Shown here one piece after another: positions 1 to 11,125 of a stretch of DNA of 64,000 bases (positions are counted from its first letter, which is position 1; every line of letters begins with the position of its first letter). Under the pieces are notes generated by a model. That model was not told where the DNA came from and did not search any database. It saw only the letters and a list, made by a program, of their open reading frames with translations. The DNA is from Strongylocentrotus droebachiensis (taxonomy: Eukaryota > Echinodermata > Echinoidea > Camarodonta > Strongylocentrotidae): assembly GCA_035222895.1 (NCBI GenBank), contig JAVYIG010001047.1:186001-250000 (forward strand), read 5' to 3'. Both the position numbers and the translations under genes were made by a program.

Positions 1-1436
1 TACCTGGGGCTGGCATTCGTAAATTCTAACAATAGTCTGTATGAGACTGGCTGTGAGCATGACTAGAGAAAACGATTTTGAGTAAGTATGGAGTCTGTAA
101 AGCAAGGCCCGTTGCACATGTGATGTCATTCGCCAGACGTACAACTGCGCCAGGGATTGCATAGTGCGGTCTTTGATACACCGTGTCAGAGTAACACCGT
201 AAAGAAACGTAGACGCAACATAAACGGTGCAAACAATTCATTGAATACTGGTACTTTTTCCTTTAAAGCCCCACTGTCCTACTTGTAGCTACTTGCTCCC
301 TCTATATAGAAAACTTCCCCAATCGGTCCCCCATGATCCTCTTTTTCTTATGTTAGTTGAGAGCTGAGTTAATGAGACAGCCACCTGTCATTGACCTCGC
401 TGTGTGGTCTAATCCCTTCTGGCCCAGTAGTATTGACGGTCTTTAATGGATATATTAGCGCAGGGAATGATATTAACGCAGTCGGAATGACGCTTTGTGT
501 GCACCGACCGGAAGGTAATGGATTTGACGCGTCAATCTGTTCTGTATGCCCTTTGCAGACAATACGTCATTTCAAATGCATTATTAGTTTATACATGGAG
601 CCTGTTAAGGCAGTTAGCTCAGACGCCATTAACGCAAGGCTGATCAATGGCGCGTCAAAAGCAGTGGCAGTCACTGGCGAGTCCTCCACCAGCAATAAGG
701 GACTTTTAGATGTGTACGTCAACATAGTGTACTGCTACGTGTCACGTCCTTTTAAGGCACTGCCGGGCACTGTCGGTGCCTTAAAAGGACGTAACATTAC
801 CTTAAAAGGATGTCATGTAGCAGTCCACATTCTCTTCGTGCAAATCTAAAAGTCCCTAATGATACCTTGCGTGCAGCTATATTCATAACGGCTGGACCCC
901 GGGGCTTGATACATTCTACTTATAGAAATGTTTGCGCTTGCCTCTCCCCCTGCATGTAGGTACTTAAGACACCCCATACCTATGCGGCCACCTCTCACGG
1001 TTCAATGAGTAACTGGGTTCAATTAAGCTTTTCAATCGCGGTTTTCCTAACAAAACTGAGTTTAAGACTTCGTGTTTAGAGCTCACGTGTCCTGTAACTC
1101 ACATGTGTATGCACGTTATTCACCTGGGCCTCCACAGGTCGTTACATTGGAGTCACTATAGCGTAAAGATTGGGCACAATTCGTGGACCAAGTTCACAGG
1201 TATGATTGGTAAATAGGTATTTGAAGAGCGCGAAATTATTTTATTGTTGGACATTATAATGGCTGTGGATAAATTCGAGAATAATTTTTGTCTATTTTGT
1301 TCTTTGACGATTGGAATATATCTGGGCAACATCATTTTCGGGGGGGGGATTCGCACCCCTAGTGCAAGGCTGCACGGTTCCCAAGCCGCAAATAGTACCT
1401 CAAGTAAAGAATTTTTTTTCGACTAACACATTTTTT
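1..1436. repeat. Direct repeat R1, left copy (cut by window edge)
   Basis: This stretch is repeated almost base for base at 4944-6397. The copies differ by scattered substitutions, a 10-base insertion in the right copy near 5269, and the length of a G run (about 9 here, about 19 there). Similarity stops just after the shared ACTAACACATTTTTT. No gag, pol or transposase frame is visible. A MITE (699-856) lies inside both copies, so it predates the duplication. It could be a tandem duplication with a unit of at least 4.9 kb or two copies of a dispersed repeat. Confidence 0.85.
699..856. mobile_element. MITE family M-GGGAC, copy 1
   Basis: Short non-autonomous element bounded by GGGACTTTTAGATGTG on the left and GCAAATCTAAAAGTCCC on the right. 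The interior holds a second inverted pair around CCTTTTAAGGCACTG. The right flank is TA. Other copies are at 5651, 13681, 24264, 52160 and 56062; the TA flanks of the best copies suggest TA target duplications as in the Tc1/mariner superfamily. No coding capacity. Confidence 0.75.
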
Positions 1437-2080
1437 CGGGGTTCGAACAATCAAATGAATGCAAGAACGAGCATTACCCTTACAGAACAACAAACTCGAA
1501 ACAAACAAAGAAACCTTAAAAATAGAACAGCAGCAACAACTACAAATGCGAAATGTTTAAGGCATGTTTTTATCTTTCAGTCACATTGTTCCATTGGGTA
1601 TTTCAAGGATAAAGCGGTGAAGTATGTATGACCTTTTTTCAACGGTCGTTCGGTTTCATTGAACCTAGTGCGTATTAAAGTTTGTTTAAGATTTCTCCCG
1701 ATAATGGAAACTAAAATGCTTCAAATATATATGATCTGAATAAATGGGAAGGTATGGTATAGATCTACCACTGATACATTTAACTTTTAATGGAATCTAT
1801 GTCAACTTTTTCCGTATATAATTATGTGTGAGCGTGTGGGTGTGCGTGTATGTACCTTTGGGTTTTGTTCGATCCTATTCCCCAGACTAGTGTCCAGTAG
1901 AAACATGTAGCGGTAAGCATTTTGTCATTGAAAATGATTTGGGAATCAGATAACCAAGTTGAAGTATGGGTGTGTGTGTGTGTGTGTGTGTATGTATGTG
2001 GGTGTGTTTATATGTGTATGACAAGAGGGGGGGGGGGGTAGAAAAGAATGACATAGACATGTATTGTATCGTGTTTTTTT
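1437..2080. other. No gene seen; GT microsatellite and G run
   Basis: No supported coding region. A (GT)n run sits near 1971-1992 and an uninterrupted G run near 2028-2038. The remainder is AT-rich single-copy-looking sequence. Confidence 0.6.
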
Positions 2081-2210
2081 CTATCGAATGTCCACACTGA
2101 CCTGACTGTGATTAGGTTTTCTCACGTTTCTTTGGTGAAGAGGACTTTGTGGAGCAGAACTCGAAGTGCAGATGCCACCGCATTGAAGCAGTGATTCAAG
2201 GACATGTACT

Positions 2211-2372
2211 GGGCCTCGTTGCATAAAACTTTTCATTGATGCTAACTTTGCCATCAATGGCAACTACCATGGTAACAGGGGCCAACAGCCAATCAAAATG
2301 AAGGTTTCCATGGTATAGTTACCATTGATGGCAAAGTTACCATCAATGGTAAATTTTGTGCAACAGGGCCCC
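2211..2372. mobile_element. Foldback MITE inside the Tc1 relic
   Basis: Begins GGGCCTCGTTGCATAAAA and ends TTTTGTGCAACAGGGCCCC, with inner arms built on TTTGCCATCAATGG and TTACCATTGATGGC. It splits the transposase between GTACT and GGAATG; removing it restores the reading ...[12 protein letters not shown]. That gives both of its boundaries to within a few bases. Confidence 0.75.
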
Positions 2373-2438
2373 GGAATGACCAAGTCAAAGTCCCGACCTA
2401 AATCCCATAGAGAATCTTTGGTGGGAGCTGAAGACCAG

Positions 2439-3345
2439 AGTGATGGCTACGAGACCGTCCAACCTGACCCAGCTGAAGGCTTCTGCCAAGGACGAGTGGG
2501 CCAACATACTACAGAGGAGCGTTTCACTAAACTTGTCATCAGTGAAAAGTGACAGATTTTGTTATAAGCTACTGAAATCCTTGCTTCTGATTGGTTATCA
2601 GCAGATTTGACACAGGTTTTTGTCATTTGTCATTGAAAAAAGGCCTTGTTAAACGGGTCCCAAAGTGATGGTTAGGAGACCGTCTAATCTGACCCAGCTG
2701 AAGGCTTCTGCCAAGGACGAGTGGGCCAACATACTACAGAGGAGCGTTTCACTAAACTTGTCATCAGTGAAAAGTGACAGATTTTGTTATAAGCTACTGA
2801 AATCCTTGCTTCTGATTGGTTATCAGCAGATTTGACACAGGTTTTTGTCATTTGTCATTGAAAAAAGGCCTTGTTAAACTTGTTAAACGGGTCCCAAAGT
2901 GATGGTTAGGAGACCGTCTAATCTGACCCAGCTGAAGGCTTCTGCCAAGGACGAGTGGGCCAACATACTACAGAGGAGCGTTTCACTAAACTTGTCATCA
3001 GTGAAAAGTGACAGATTTTGTTATAAGCTACTGAAATCCTTGCTTCTGATTGGTTATCAGCAGATTTGACACAGGTTTTTGTCATTTGTCATTGAAAAAA
3101 GGCCTTGTTAAACGGGTCCCAAAGTGATGGTTAGGAGACCGTCTAATCTGACCCAGCTGAAGGCTTCTGCCAAGGACGAGTGGGCCAACATACTAAAGAG
3201 GGGCGTTTCACCAAACTTGTCATCAGTGACAAATGACAGTTTTTGTTACAAGCTACTGAAATCCTTGCTTCTGATTGGTTATCAACAGATTTTACACATA
3301 TTTTTGTCATTTAAAAAAGGCTTTGTGAAATGGGTCCCAGAGTGA
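2439..3345 (+). repeat. Tandem array of Tc1 segment plus MITE1
   Basis: Four units of about 219-234 bp start near 2439, 2663, 2897 and 3122. Each carries about 75 bp of transposase code (GTGATGG... to ...GCCAACATACT) followed by a MITE1 copy (GCGTTTCAC... to ...AAACGGGTCCC). The final MITE copy joins directly to AGAGTGATGG, the transposase sequence that normally follows GACC, after which the intact transposase end runs through to its stop. The unit is therefore a host segment plus insertion, multiplied together. Confidence 0.85.
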
Positions 3346-3490
3346 TGGTTAGGAGACCGTCCAACCTGACCCAGCTGATGGCTTTTGCCAAGGACGAGTG
3401 GGCCAACATCCTGGAGACATACAGAACACCTATGGACACTTACAGGAACCGTCTTGAGACAGTCATACAAAAACAAAGGTTAATCTGTTG

Positions 3491-4284
3491 ACTTTTAAGG
3501 AAATGCATTGGACTAAGTAAACCTAGGGTATGAATAACTTTGAACAAGGTATTTTTGGAAATCCATGAATAAAATACCCCTGAAATTAAGTGTCTATTGT
3601 TTGCTATTATTTCGCTTGTTTGTCACACATACGTCATTAACAAACTTGAGAAAACTCATTCATTCCATCTCAAAAATTAAAAGTCACAAAGATTGGCAAG
3701 GGAAGACAAATTTTGAGCACTACGGTATGTAAAGCGTTTGACGTGTTTATCCCACTGGTACATCACTGTAAACTATTGATCCTTTCTCATTTATACGACG
3801 TTAATTTTAATGCTTTGTGTTTTGTTTGTACACCGTTTTCGCGATTCATTTACACAGATGTTTTCGCTCGCTTTCAAGTAGAAGGGCTGTCTATCGCTTC
3901 ACTGACTTTTTACCTAACCTCAGTACACAGAGTACCCAAGTGTGACGTCATACTGGCTAAGGACATATTTGTCAAGGCTATTTTTTAAACAATATGCCGC
4001 GTTCGTACTTTAATCAAATTGAATGCATAAACTACATTTGTTAAGGGCCTCGTTACAAATTAACTTATTCCCCTGTATAATAATTGTATTCAAAAGTCAG
4101 AATGCAAATTGCATACATTCTGTTTAGTTAGGTAGGGCAGGCCATAATTGTTGTCCTACCTGTTTAGCAATGTAGTTCGTGTTATGATTTCTGTTCTACA
4201 ATTATTCATACCAAGTGAACAAAATAATTTGAAACACATGGTACTTAAGAAATATTAATGAATTCTATTTGATTACATTACTAA
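3491..4284. other. No gene seen
   Basis: AT-rich sequence with no supported frame. The frame at 3713-3988 has no recognisable motif and no splice or coding signature. Confidence 0.5.
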
Positions 4285-4580
4285 AATTGTGAAAGAAACG
4301 GTGTGGAATCGATCAGAAAAAGTTGATCATGTAGCATACAAGTATTGGTGTGTACTGCAAGGTTCTGGAGTAATCAAAATGCTAAGAAACTTGGCCCAGT
4401 CTTGGTAAACTAAAAGTAACAAGCACTGTACACAGAAAGTTGTATTAGTTGTATATGGGACTACATAAACATGTGGCATCAACATCAGGCCTCATTTTTA
4501 GGCTGTTACTTGTCATATTTCGAATTTGAAGGCATTCGAAGAGCCATGCTTTTCAGGGAACATTTTTTCTTTGATGTTCT
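4285..4580 (-). mobile_element. Relic of TTAA-II-like family, inverted
   Basis: Read on the minus strand this segment matches 61240-60955 and the interiors of the TTAA-II elements at 21111 and 37545: shared landmarks are TAGTCCCATATACA, TTTCTGTGTACAGTGCTTGT, CTGGGCC and the GTTTCTTTCACAAT end. It is diverged and lacks clear termini. Confidence 0.55.
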
Positions 4581-4943
4581 TGCACAATTGTATAATAACA
4601 ATAATAACGCTGACAAATTATTTTTCACCTCTCTCCATAACTCCTCGTCCTTCTCTTTGAACCTTCTACTTGACAGTCTAAAAATGCGCTGAAATGAGAA
4701 AAAAAATTCAGCTTTTTTAAATGACTCAAGAATCTCAATACAAAAGCGTCATATTGAAATTGTCCAATTTGAAAGTAATTGCAATTTCTTCGGAAATCGA
4801 ATGGTATAGTGTACAGTGTACAGTACGTTTAGTGTACAGTGGCTTTAGAGAGATGAATGCTGTTCATTGTATCCGTTACAGCACGCCCGTCATGCAATAG
4901 CGAGCATGCCATATTTTGATACTTTAATATTCAAAATGGGGGG
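4581..4943. other. No gene seen
   Basis: AT-rich spacer before the second R1 copy. It contains short repeats of GTGTACAGT near 4810-4840 and nothing else supported. Confidence 0.5.
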
Positions 4944-6397
4944 TACCTGGGGCTGGCATTCGTAAATTCTAACAATAGTCTGTATGAGACTGGCTGTGAG
5001 CATGACTAGAGAAAACGATTTTGAGTAAGTATGGAGTCTGTAAAGTAAGGCCCGTTGCACATGTGATGTCATTCGCCAGACGTACAACTGCGCCAGGGAT
5101 TGCATAGTGCGATCTTTGATACACCGTGTCAGAGTAACACCGTAAAGAAACGTAGACGCAACATAAACGGTGCAAACAATTCATTGAATACTGGTACTTT
5201 TTCCTTTAAAGCCCCACTGTCCTACTTGTAGCTACTTGCTCCCTCTATATAGAAAACTTCCCCAATCGGTGCCTGTTGGTCCCCATGATCCTCTTTTTCT
5301 TATGTTAGTTGAGAGCTGAGTTAATGAGACAACCACCTGTCATTGACCTCGCTGTGTGGTCTAATCCCTTCTGGCCCAGTAGTATTGACGGTCTTTAATG
5401 GATATATTAGCGCAGGGAATGATATTAACGCAGTCGGAATGACACTTTGTGTGCACCGACCGGAAGGTACTGGATTTGACGCGTCAATCTGTTCTGCATG
5501 CCCTTTGCAGACAATACGTCATTTCAAATGCATTATTAGTTTCTACATGGAGCCTGTTAAGGCAGTTAGCTCAGACGCCATTAACGCAAGGCTGATCAAT
5601 GGCGCGTCAAAAGCAGTGGCAGTCACTGGCGAGTCCTCCACCAGCAATAAGGGACTTTTAGATGTGTACGTCAACATAGTGTACTGCTACGTGTCACGTC
5701 CTTTTAAGGCACTGCCGGGCACTGTCGGTGCCTTAAAAGGACGTAACATTACCTTAAAAGGATGTCATGTAGCAGTCCACATTCTCGTCGTGCAAATCTA
5801 AAAGTCCCTAATGATACCTTGCGTGCAGCTATATTCATAACGGCTGGACCCCGGGGCTTGATACATTCTACTTATAGAAATGTTTGCGCTTGCCTCTCCC
5901 CCTGCATGTAGGTACTTAAGACACCCCATACCTATGCGTCCACCTCTCACGGTTCAATGAGTAACTGGGTTCAATTAAGCTTTTCAATCGCGGTTTTCCT
6001 AACAAAACTGAGTTTAAGACCTCGTGTTGAGAGCTCACGTGTCCTGTAACTCACATGTGTATGCACGTTATTCACCTGGGCCTCCACAGGTCGTTACATT
6101 GGAGTCACTATAGCGTAAAGATTGGGCACAATTCGTGGACCAAGTTCACAGGTATGATTGGTAAATAGTTATTTGAAGAGCGCGAAATTATTTTATTGTT
6201 GGACATTATAATGGCTGTGGATAAATTCGAGAATAATTTTTGTCTATTTTGTTCTTTGACGATTGGAATATATCTGGGCAACATCATTTTCGGGGGGGGG
6301 GGGGGGGGGGATTCGCACCCCTAGTGCAAGGCTGCACGGTTCCCAAGCCGCAAATAGTACCTCAAGTAAAGAATTTTTTTCGACTAACACATTTTTT
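4944..6397. repeat. Direct repeat R1, right copy
   Basis: Second copy of 1-1436, with the same internal MITE (5651-5808) and a longer G run at about 6292-6310. The left boundary cannot be fixed because the left copy is cut by the window edge. The right boundary is after ACTAACACATTTTTT, where this copy enters AT-rich sequence. Confidence 0.85.
5651..5808. mobile_element. MITE family M-GGGAC, copy 2
   Basis: Same element at the same place as the copy at 699-856, bounded by GGGACTTTTAGATGTG and GCAAATCTAAAAGTCCC. It was carried along by the R1 duplication rather than inserted independently. Confidence 0.75.
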
Positions 6398-7294
6398 AAA
6401 ATTAAAGCTGCAGAATTGTAAAAAATAATATTTGTTTCAAACTTTTGATAATTTTATTTAGTTTAATAAATTTTATTGAAATTAAAATGTTTATAATGTT
6501 CAAAAATCTAAATTTCAATATAATCAAAAAAATATACATGTACATATTTTTTAAAATTGTAATAATTTTTGTTTGGATGAATAATTTGTTTGTGCAGCTA
6601 GTTCTGGTTGAAACTATGAGCCTCGTTGACCATAGTTTCAACCAGAATTTCTCAGGACAGTGTATATTTGTATCCATAGTCTCACGACATGAACCTCCGC
6701 AATATAGATAAATAATGTCTTGCTAAAGAGGTTAGTGCGGCAGCCCCGGTTAACGGGCCGCATCAATACATTTTGATGAAATCCCCATAGGTTTACGTGT
6801 AAAAAGTTTCTTCGTGCGTTTGCGATTCCCGAATGATTTTAACATTCAGGCAACTTTTCAGCGAACATTTACAGACAGTGTCTCAAATTTTCTGTGATGT
6901 TTAACCAGTCTTCACTCATGAAAAGGATAAGGAAAAAATTCTTTCTAGATTTTTTGGGGAATTTGGTTTATAAACGATATGAAGACTGCTTTGATATTCA
7001 AGGCATATTTGTTTTTATAGGCCCTCGAAGACGTAACATCCTGCTATCACCCCCGACTCGCCTTTTGGTGATAGCAGGATATAATGTCCCCTTGATCCTA
7101 TAAAAACAACTAGGCCTATCACTCTTATAGCAGTCATTGTACCTATAATATAGATTGGCAATTTGTGTTGATTTTCGTTATTTTCTATTCACATTGTTTC
7201 ATTTGATATACATCCTATTTTTTTAAAACTATGAAAATGGTAAAATAGTTTTGTTGCCAATTTGAGGAGCTGATTCATTTAGCCATTAACTTCT
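6398..7294. other. AT-rich spacer with two hairpins
   Basis: No gene. A perfect hairpin lies at about 6601-6651 (TTCTGGTTGAAACTATG, 12-base loop, reverse complement). A second foldback spans about 7010-7107: TTTTTATAGG at the outside pairs with CCTATAAAAA and ATCCTGCTATCACC pairs with GGTGATAGCAGGAT. Both look like small non-autonomous elements. Confidence 0.6.
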
Positions 7295-7438
7295 GGGGTG
7301 TTTCACAAAGCCTTTTTTCCAATGAAAAATGACAAAATCAGTGACAAATCTGCTGATGACCAATCAGAAGCAAGGATTTCGTTAGCCTTTAACAAAAACT
7401 GTCATTTGTCACTGATGACATGTTTTGTGAAACACCCC
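7295..7438. mobile_element. MITE1, solo copy
   Basis: 144 bp foldback with perfect ends GGGGTGTTTCACAA and TTGTGAAACACCCC, and inner arms TCAGTGACAAAT and ATTTGTCACTGA. CT lies on both sides (7293-7294 and 7439-7440), in line with the 2-base duplication deduced from the empty site at 20570. Confidence 0.8.
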
Positions 7439-7440
7439 CT

Positions 7441-8404
7441 GAACTGCTCTGGGTTAAAGATGAAGTTAACATGGTTGAGTACGGTCGTGGGATTGCATTC
7501 TTAAAGCCCCTCTGTCGTAGTTTGGCCAGGAGGAATTAGACCTCCCTGCATGGTCACTGACAGGTGGTTATCTCATCAAATCAAGAAAAATGGGACCATG
7601 GGGGACTAATGGTCACCGATTATGCATTGTTTGCTACATAGAGGACACAAATAGCTACACGTAGTGCAGTGGGGCTTCAACTGTCGGCAAGTTCTAAGGG
7701 AAGAGAGAATATAATACGTAAGACATAATAGTGCATGGTACTGTCCCAAGGGATAAGAGATAGACTCAGTCGTACTGAAAATCACATTTAGTGCAAGCAA
7801 AACAATTGGGTCGTTGAGATGGCGTGATATAGTTGATTGGTCACAAAACTGTGGAAAATACTGGTATAGATGTGGGGACCGCGAGAATAGGTAACAAAAA
7901 GAAAACAACAAAAAAGGGTCGACAGCTTTAAGCTGAAACTTTTACCTTCACCGGAAAACCAGGGCCCCTCTTAACATTGGCATTGGAAGGAAAATAACAA
8001 ATAGTGCTTTTTTTAGAGAGAGATAGGGTTGTCCGAGGTCCGAGTGATACGTATAGAAACAGAGAAAACAGAGAGCGTCAGACAATCGTCCAAATATAGG
8101 AAATACAAATTTTGCAAAAGATAATATAATACGCTTTATTTCATTTTGTATAGAAATCGTTTGTGAAATAGCCTTTTATTCATATAACTGCTCACGCTGT
8201 GAATCACTCAGGCATCAATTTTTGGCACAAATAAAAATGACCCAAACGGATTTAGGTTCATAACAAGTATGCCATAGGTTGTTAAGTTTTCAGATAGACT
8301 CTTCACCGTTTCTTTCACAATACAATCGCATGACCAGAACTCAACTTTATCGTTACAGCCTGACTGAATAGGGGGGGGGGGGGGGGGGAGAATTCCAAAG
8401 AGCA
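7441..8404. other. No gene seen; G run near 8371
   Basis: No supported frame. The segment 8310-8355 (TTCTTTCACAATACAATCGCATGACC...) matches the right ends of the TTAA-II elements and is a small relic. An uninterrupted G run lies at about 8371-8388. Confidence 0.5.
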
Positions 8405-8547
8405 GGGGACCAGTTTCACAAAGCCTCTTTTCAATGACAAAAATCAGTGACAAATCTGCTGATAACCAATCAAAAGCAAGGATTTCAGTAGCTTATAACA
8501 AAAACTGTCATTTGTCGCTGATGGAAAGTTTTGTAAAACGCCCCCCT
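8405..8547. mobile_element. MITE1, diverged copy
   Basis: Carries GTTTCACAAAGCCT, ATCAGTGACAAATCTGCTGA, ACTGTCATTTGTCGCTGATG and GTAAAACGCCCC in the MITE1 order. Termini are less exact than in the 7295-7438 copy. Confidence 0.7.
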
Positions 8548-8699
8548 GCAGTTGATGCGATGAAGATTGGTTATCATATGAATTTATGTTTACATGATGT
8601 ACAAGCCAGAAGATTAAGTAATGGCGATCGAAGACTGGTACGAACGTCAGTAATAATCTCATCAGTTCTTCGTCACATTAGTAACACACTTCATTATTT

Positions 8700-9110
8700 C
8701 ATTGGTCTAACATCCAGTTGGTGAAACATCCTATTTGGCGCAACATCTCTTTAGACCTTCACGCAGGTCATACCAAACTGATATCCCATTCTTTCCAGTT
8801 TGTCATTGATGTAACGTCCAATTGGTCTTATGTGCAATCTTTTCCACACCATGTTCCCTATATAAGAGGGCAATATCATTTTCATCATCATCATAGTAAT
8901 CATCATCATCATCATCACTTTTAATATGGTTATCATCGTTATCATCATCATTATATTAATTTCCTGACATGTTATTGGTGTCACATCCCACCTGCCCTAA
9001 CACCCAACTGGCCCTTTGCCCCATATGACCTACCATCCAACTGGCCCCTTGTCCCATTTGATCTAACATCCGGTTGGACCTATGTCCCATTATGTAGGAC
9101 CCGTTAATAG
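8700..9110. repeat. Degenerate ~50 bp minisatellite with ATC run
   Basis: Several diverged units share a core like CTAACATCCAACTGG followed by CCCATTTGA, near 8707, 8815, 8999, 9031 and 9064. A (CAT)n-type microsatellite at about 8878-8960 interrupts them. No coding. Confidence 0.55.
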
Positions 9111-9180
9111 TCAAATATACCTCATAAGTCTACGTCCCTTAAGTCTAGTATATATTTTACTGGTCCTATATACCACTATG

Positions 9181-10081
9181 CACTGTAAAAAAGAATTTGT
9201 TCATTGGTAATTTTTACGTATTTTTTCCATGTAGAATTTACTTGAAAACATTAGTTTTGCCACTTTTGCGCACTAAATTTAAGTCTTGCTAACTCAAACT
9301 TTCAATTTAGTAGAACATACGTGGAATGTTTAAGTAAAATCAAATACATAAGAACTTAAGTAATTTCAGCTTGTATTGATTTAGTAATTTTAACTCGAAA
9401 TCAGAAATTATACGTATTACTCAAACAATTTATGTTGATTATTCTCATCTTTTTAAAGTAAGGACCGATGCAGTGCGTAATAGAAATATTTACATAATTT
9501 ATGAATATTCATTAAGACCAAATTAAACTCTTTTTTAAATAAAACAATTATTTTTTGTGGTTGAATGAAAATTTAAGGACTTTAAAACATTTACTAATTC
9601 ATTTAACATGGCTAGGCAAAGACAAGACAATTTTTAATTGTTACCCAGTTCAAAACAAATCAAAACTTGATATTTCAGGAAATTGTCAACCAATTTTCCT
9701 TTTAAGATGCTACGATCAAGTATATATAAAATTTGGAGCCTTTCAATATGTGTCGAATTGAAGCGTATGTAATAGTTAATAACTTTGTGATGGTGGTAGA
9801 TATATATATACGGTTAGATTAGTGGATGTTACTTGTAAGATTAGATGGGTACCAAATCGTGCAATATGTAATCCTATCATAGCTTTTTTTTTATTATCTA
9901 AAATAATTACAATACTTAAATTATTTACGTTAATGTAACTCGATTTAACTGAGTAAAAATTTATTCATCAAAATAAGTAAATTCTACTTAAGATGCCGTA
10001 GGTAATATTTACATAATAAAAATAAGGCAATTCTTTTCCTCAATTTTATTAAGTTATTTCGACTATTACTTGTTTACAGTG
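9181..10081. mobile_element. AT-rich TIR element, about 900 bp
   Basis: Opens with CACTGTAAAAAAGAA and closes with CTTGTTTACAGTG, giving short inverted ends. The interior is very AT-rich, with repeated AAGTAAAT and CTTAAGT motifs, and has no coding frame. The superfamily cannot be told from the ends alone. Confidence 0.45.
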
Positions 10082-10957
10082 TGTGACCCACATCCTAGTG
10101 AGGTATCCATTAGACCAGCGAAACCTCATAGTCTCGTTGAAGATTTTAATAGAGACGCCCCTACTTGGAACAAGATTGCACCGTTCACTCATTGAAATCA
10201 TTCACCTTTGCAAAATCACGTGATGTTTTATAGAATTCCCATATGATGTTGATCCATTGAATGTATGTATAAATGTAAGAAAATAATTATTTATCCCACC
10301 TTCAAGATAAGTCGTGAACCGTGAACCCCGTGAACCGCAAAGAAAAGTTCACTCCATGAAAAGAAATATTTTTAATTTGCAGTTATCCTCTCCTCCCATG
10401 CATAAACACAATCGTCTAGCCCCGGTTTTTGTAAAGCCACGATAGCATTCCATAAAGTTATAGAGCAGATTGAGGCCTGGTAAGGGTGCAAATGTATTTT
10501 TTAGGGGGGCTTTTAATTCAACCTATATCTACATGGGAGAAATATATGAGAGTACCAATGCGAAATGTTAATGGAATAATTTACTCTTGGATTGTCCCCG
10601 TACGCCAAACATGACCGGAAATAGTATCTTTTTAGTCTATGGACCACATTTGGATGGTCTGTGTTTGTGTAGTTTATTCGCCTTTGCCATCCCATAATAA
10701 AAAGCTATTCTTTCATGCTACATAGTCTCCTTGTAGAGACTTTCTTTCACTTTCCAATCGCAAGGCTAACATTCATTTTTATCTTTAAAACATGACCACA
10801 TAACTCGAGTATACTGCAATGAGGATTATGTGGAAACGGCACGGGAAGAACTTTAGTCTAATATTTTTATGACACACATTATATTCCTGAATGGTCATAC
10901 AGAAGAACAGTCCGCGGGCTGAGGTAGGCCTCCGTGTTTAAATAAATAAATGAAATG
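10082..10957. other. No gene seen
   Basis: No supported gene or clear repeat; the short open frames lack recognisable motifs. Confidence 0.5.
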
Positions 10958-11125
10958 AACAGGGGCGGATCTAGCTTTTTGCTAAGGGGGGAGTTTGACC
11001 AAAATAATGACGATGCGGAGCATCGTCCACGAGCCGCGAAGCGGCGAGCCGATTTTTTTGGGGGTGTTTATTTGAACCCCGTAAGTGATGTTTTCCTGGC
11101 ATCTATTAACACAATGGAGACCATA
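10958..11125. mobile_element. Repeat R2 (CAGGGGCGGATCTAG), copy 1
   Basis: About 168 bp almost identical to 50638-50808. It starts CAGGGGCGGATCTAGC, has an inner hairpin GATGCGGAGCATC and GCCGCGAAGCGGCGAGCC, and ends TGGAGACCATA. No coding capacity. Probably the end of a DNA transposon; class uncertain. Confidence 0.7.

Larger units (their letters stand above)
2090..3490 (+). pseudogene. Decayed Tc1-like transposase, C-terminal part
   Basis: From 2389 one frame reads [20 protein letters not shown] followed by a segment containing [17 protein letters not shown], the well-known C-terminal region of Tc1-family DDE transposases; the E of NPIEN is the third catalytic acid. Just upstream, 2150-2210 reads into VLE and the next codon, expected Trp, is TGA. 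A foldback element (2211-2372) interrupts the frame there. The end of the gene survives at 3342-3490 with DTYRNRLETVIQ and a stop. Between the two, the NLTQL segment is repeated together with an inserted MITE. The N-terminal half is missing, so the gene is dead. Family assignment is from motif recognition. Confidence 0.8.

Noticed and set aside
391..849. 152-codon open frame present in both R1 copies
   Set aside because: It runs through the MITE at 699-856, has no known motif, and its differences between copies show no preference for silent changes. It is a repeat-borne chance frame.
3993..4040. ATGCCGCGTTCGTACTTT as a possible ovo first exon
   Set aside because: It begins MPRSYF, but the basic repressor-type continuation is absent, no suitable phase-1 donor follows, and it is 26 kb from the next exon.
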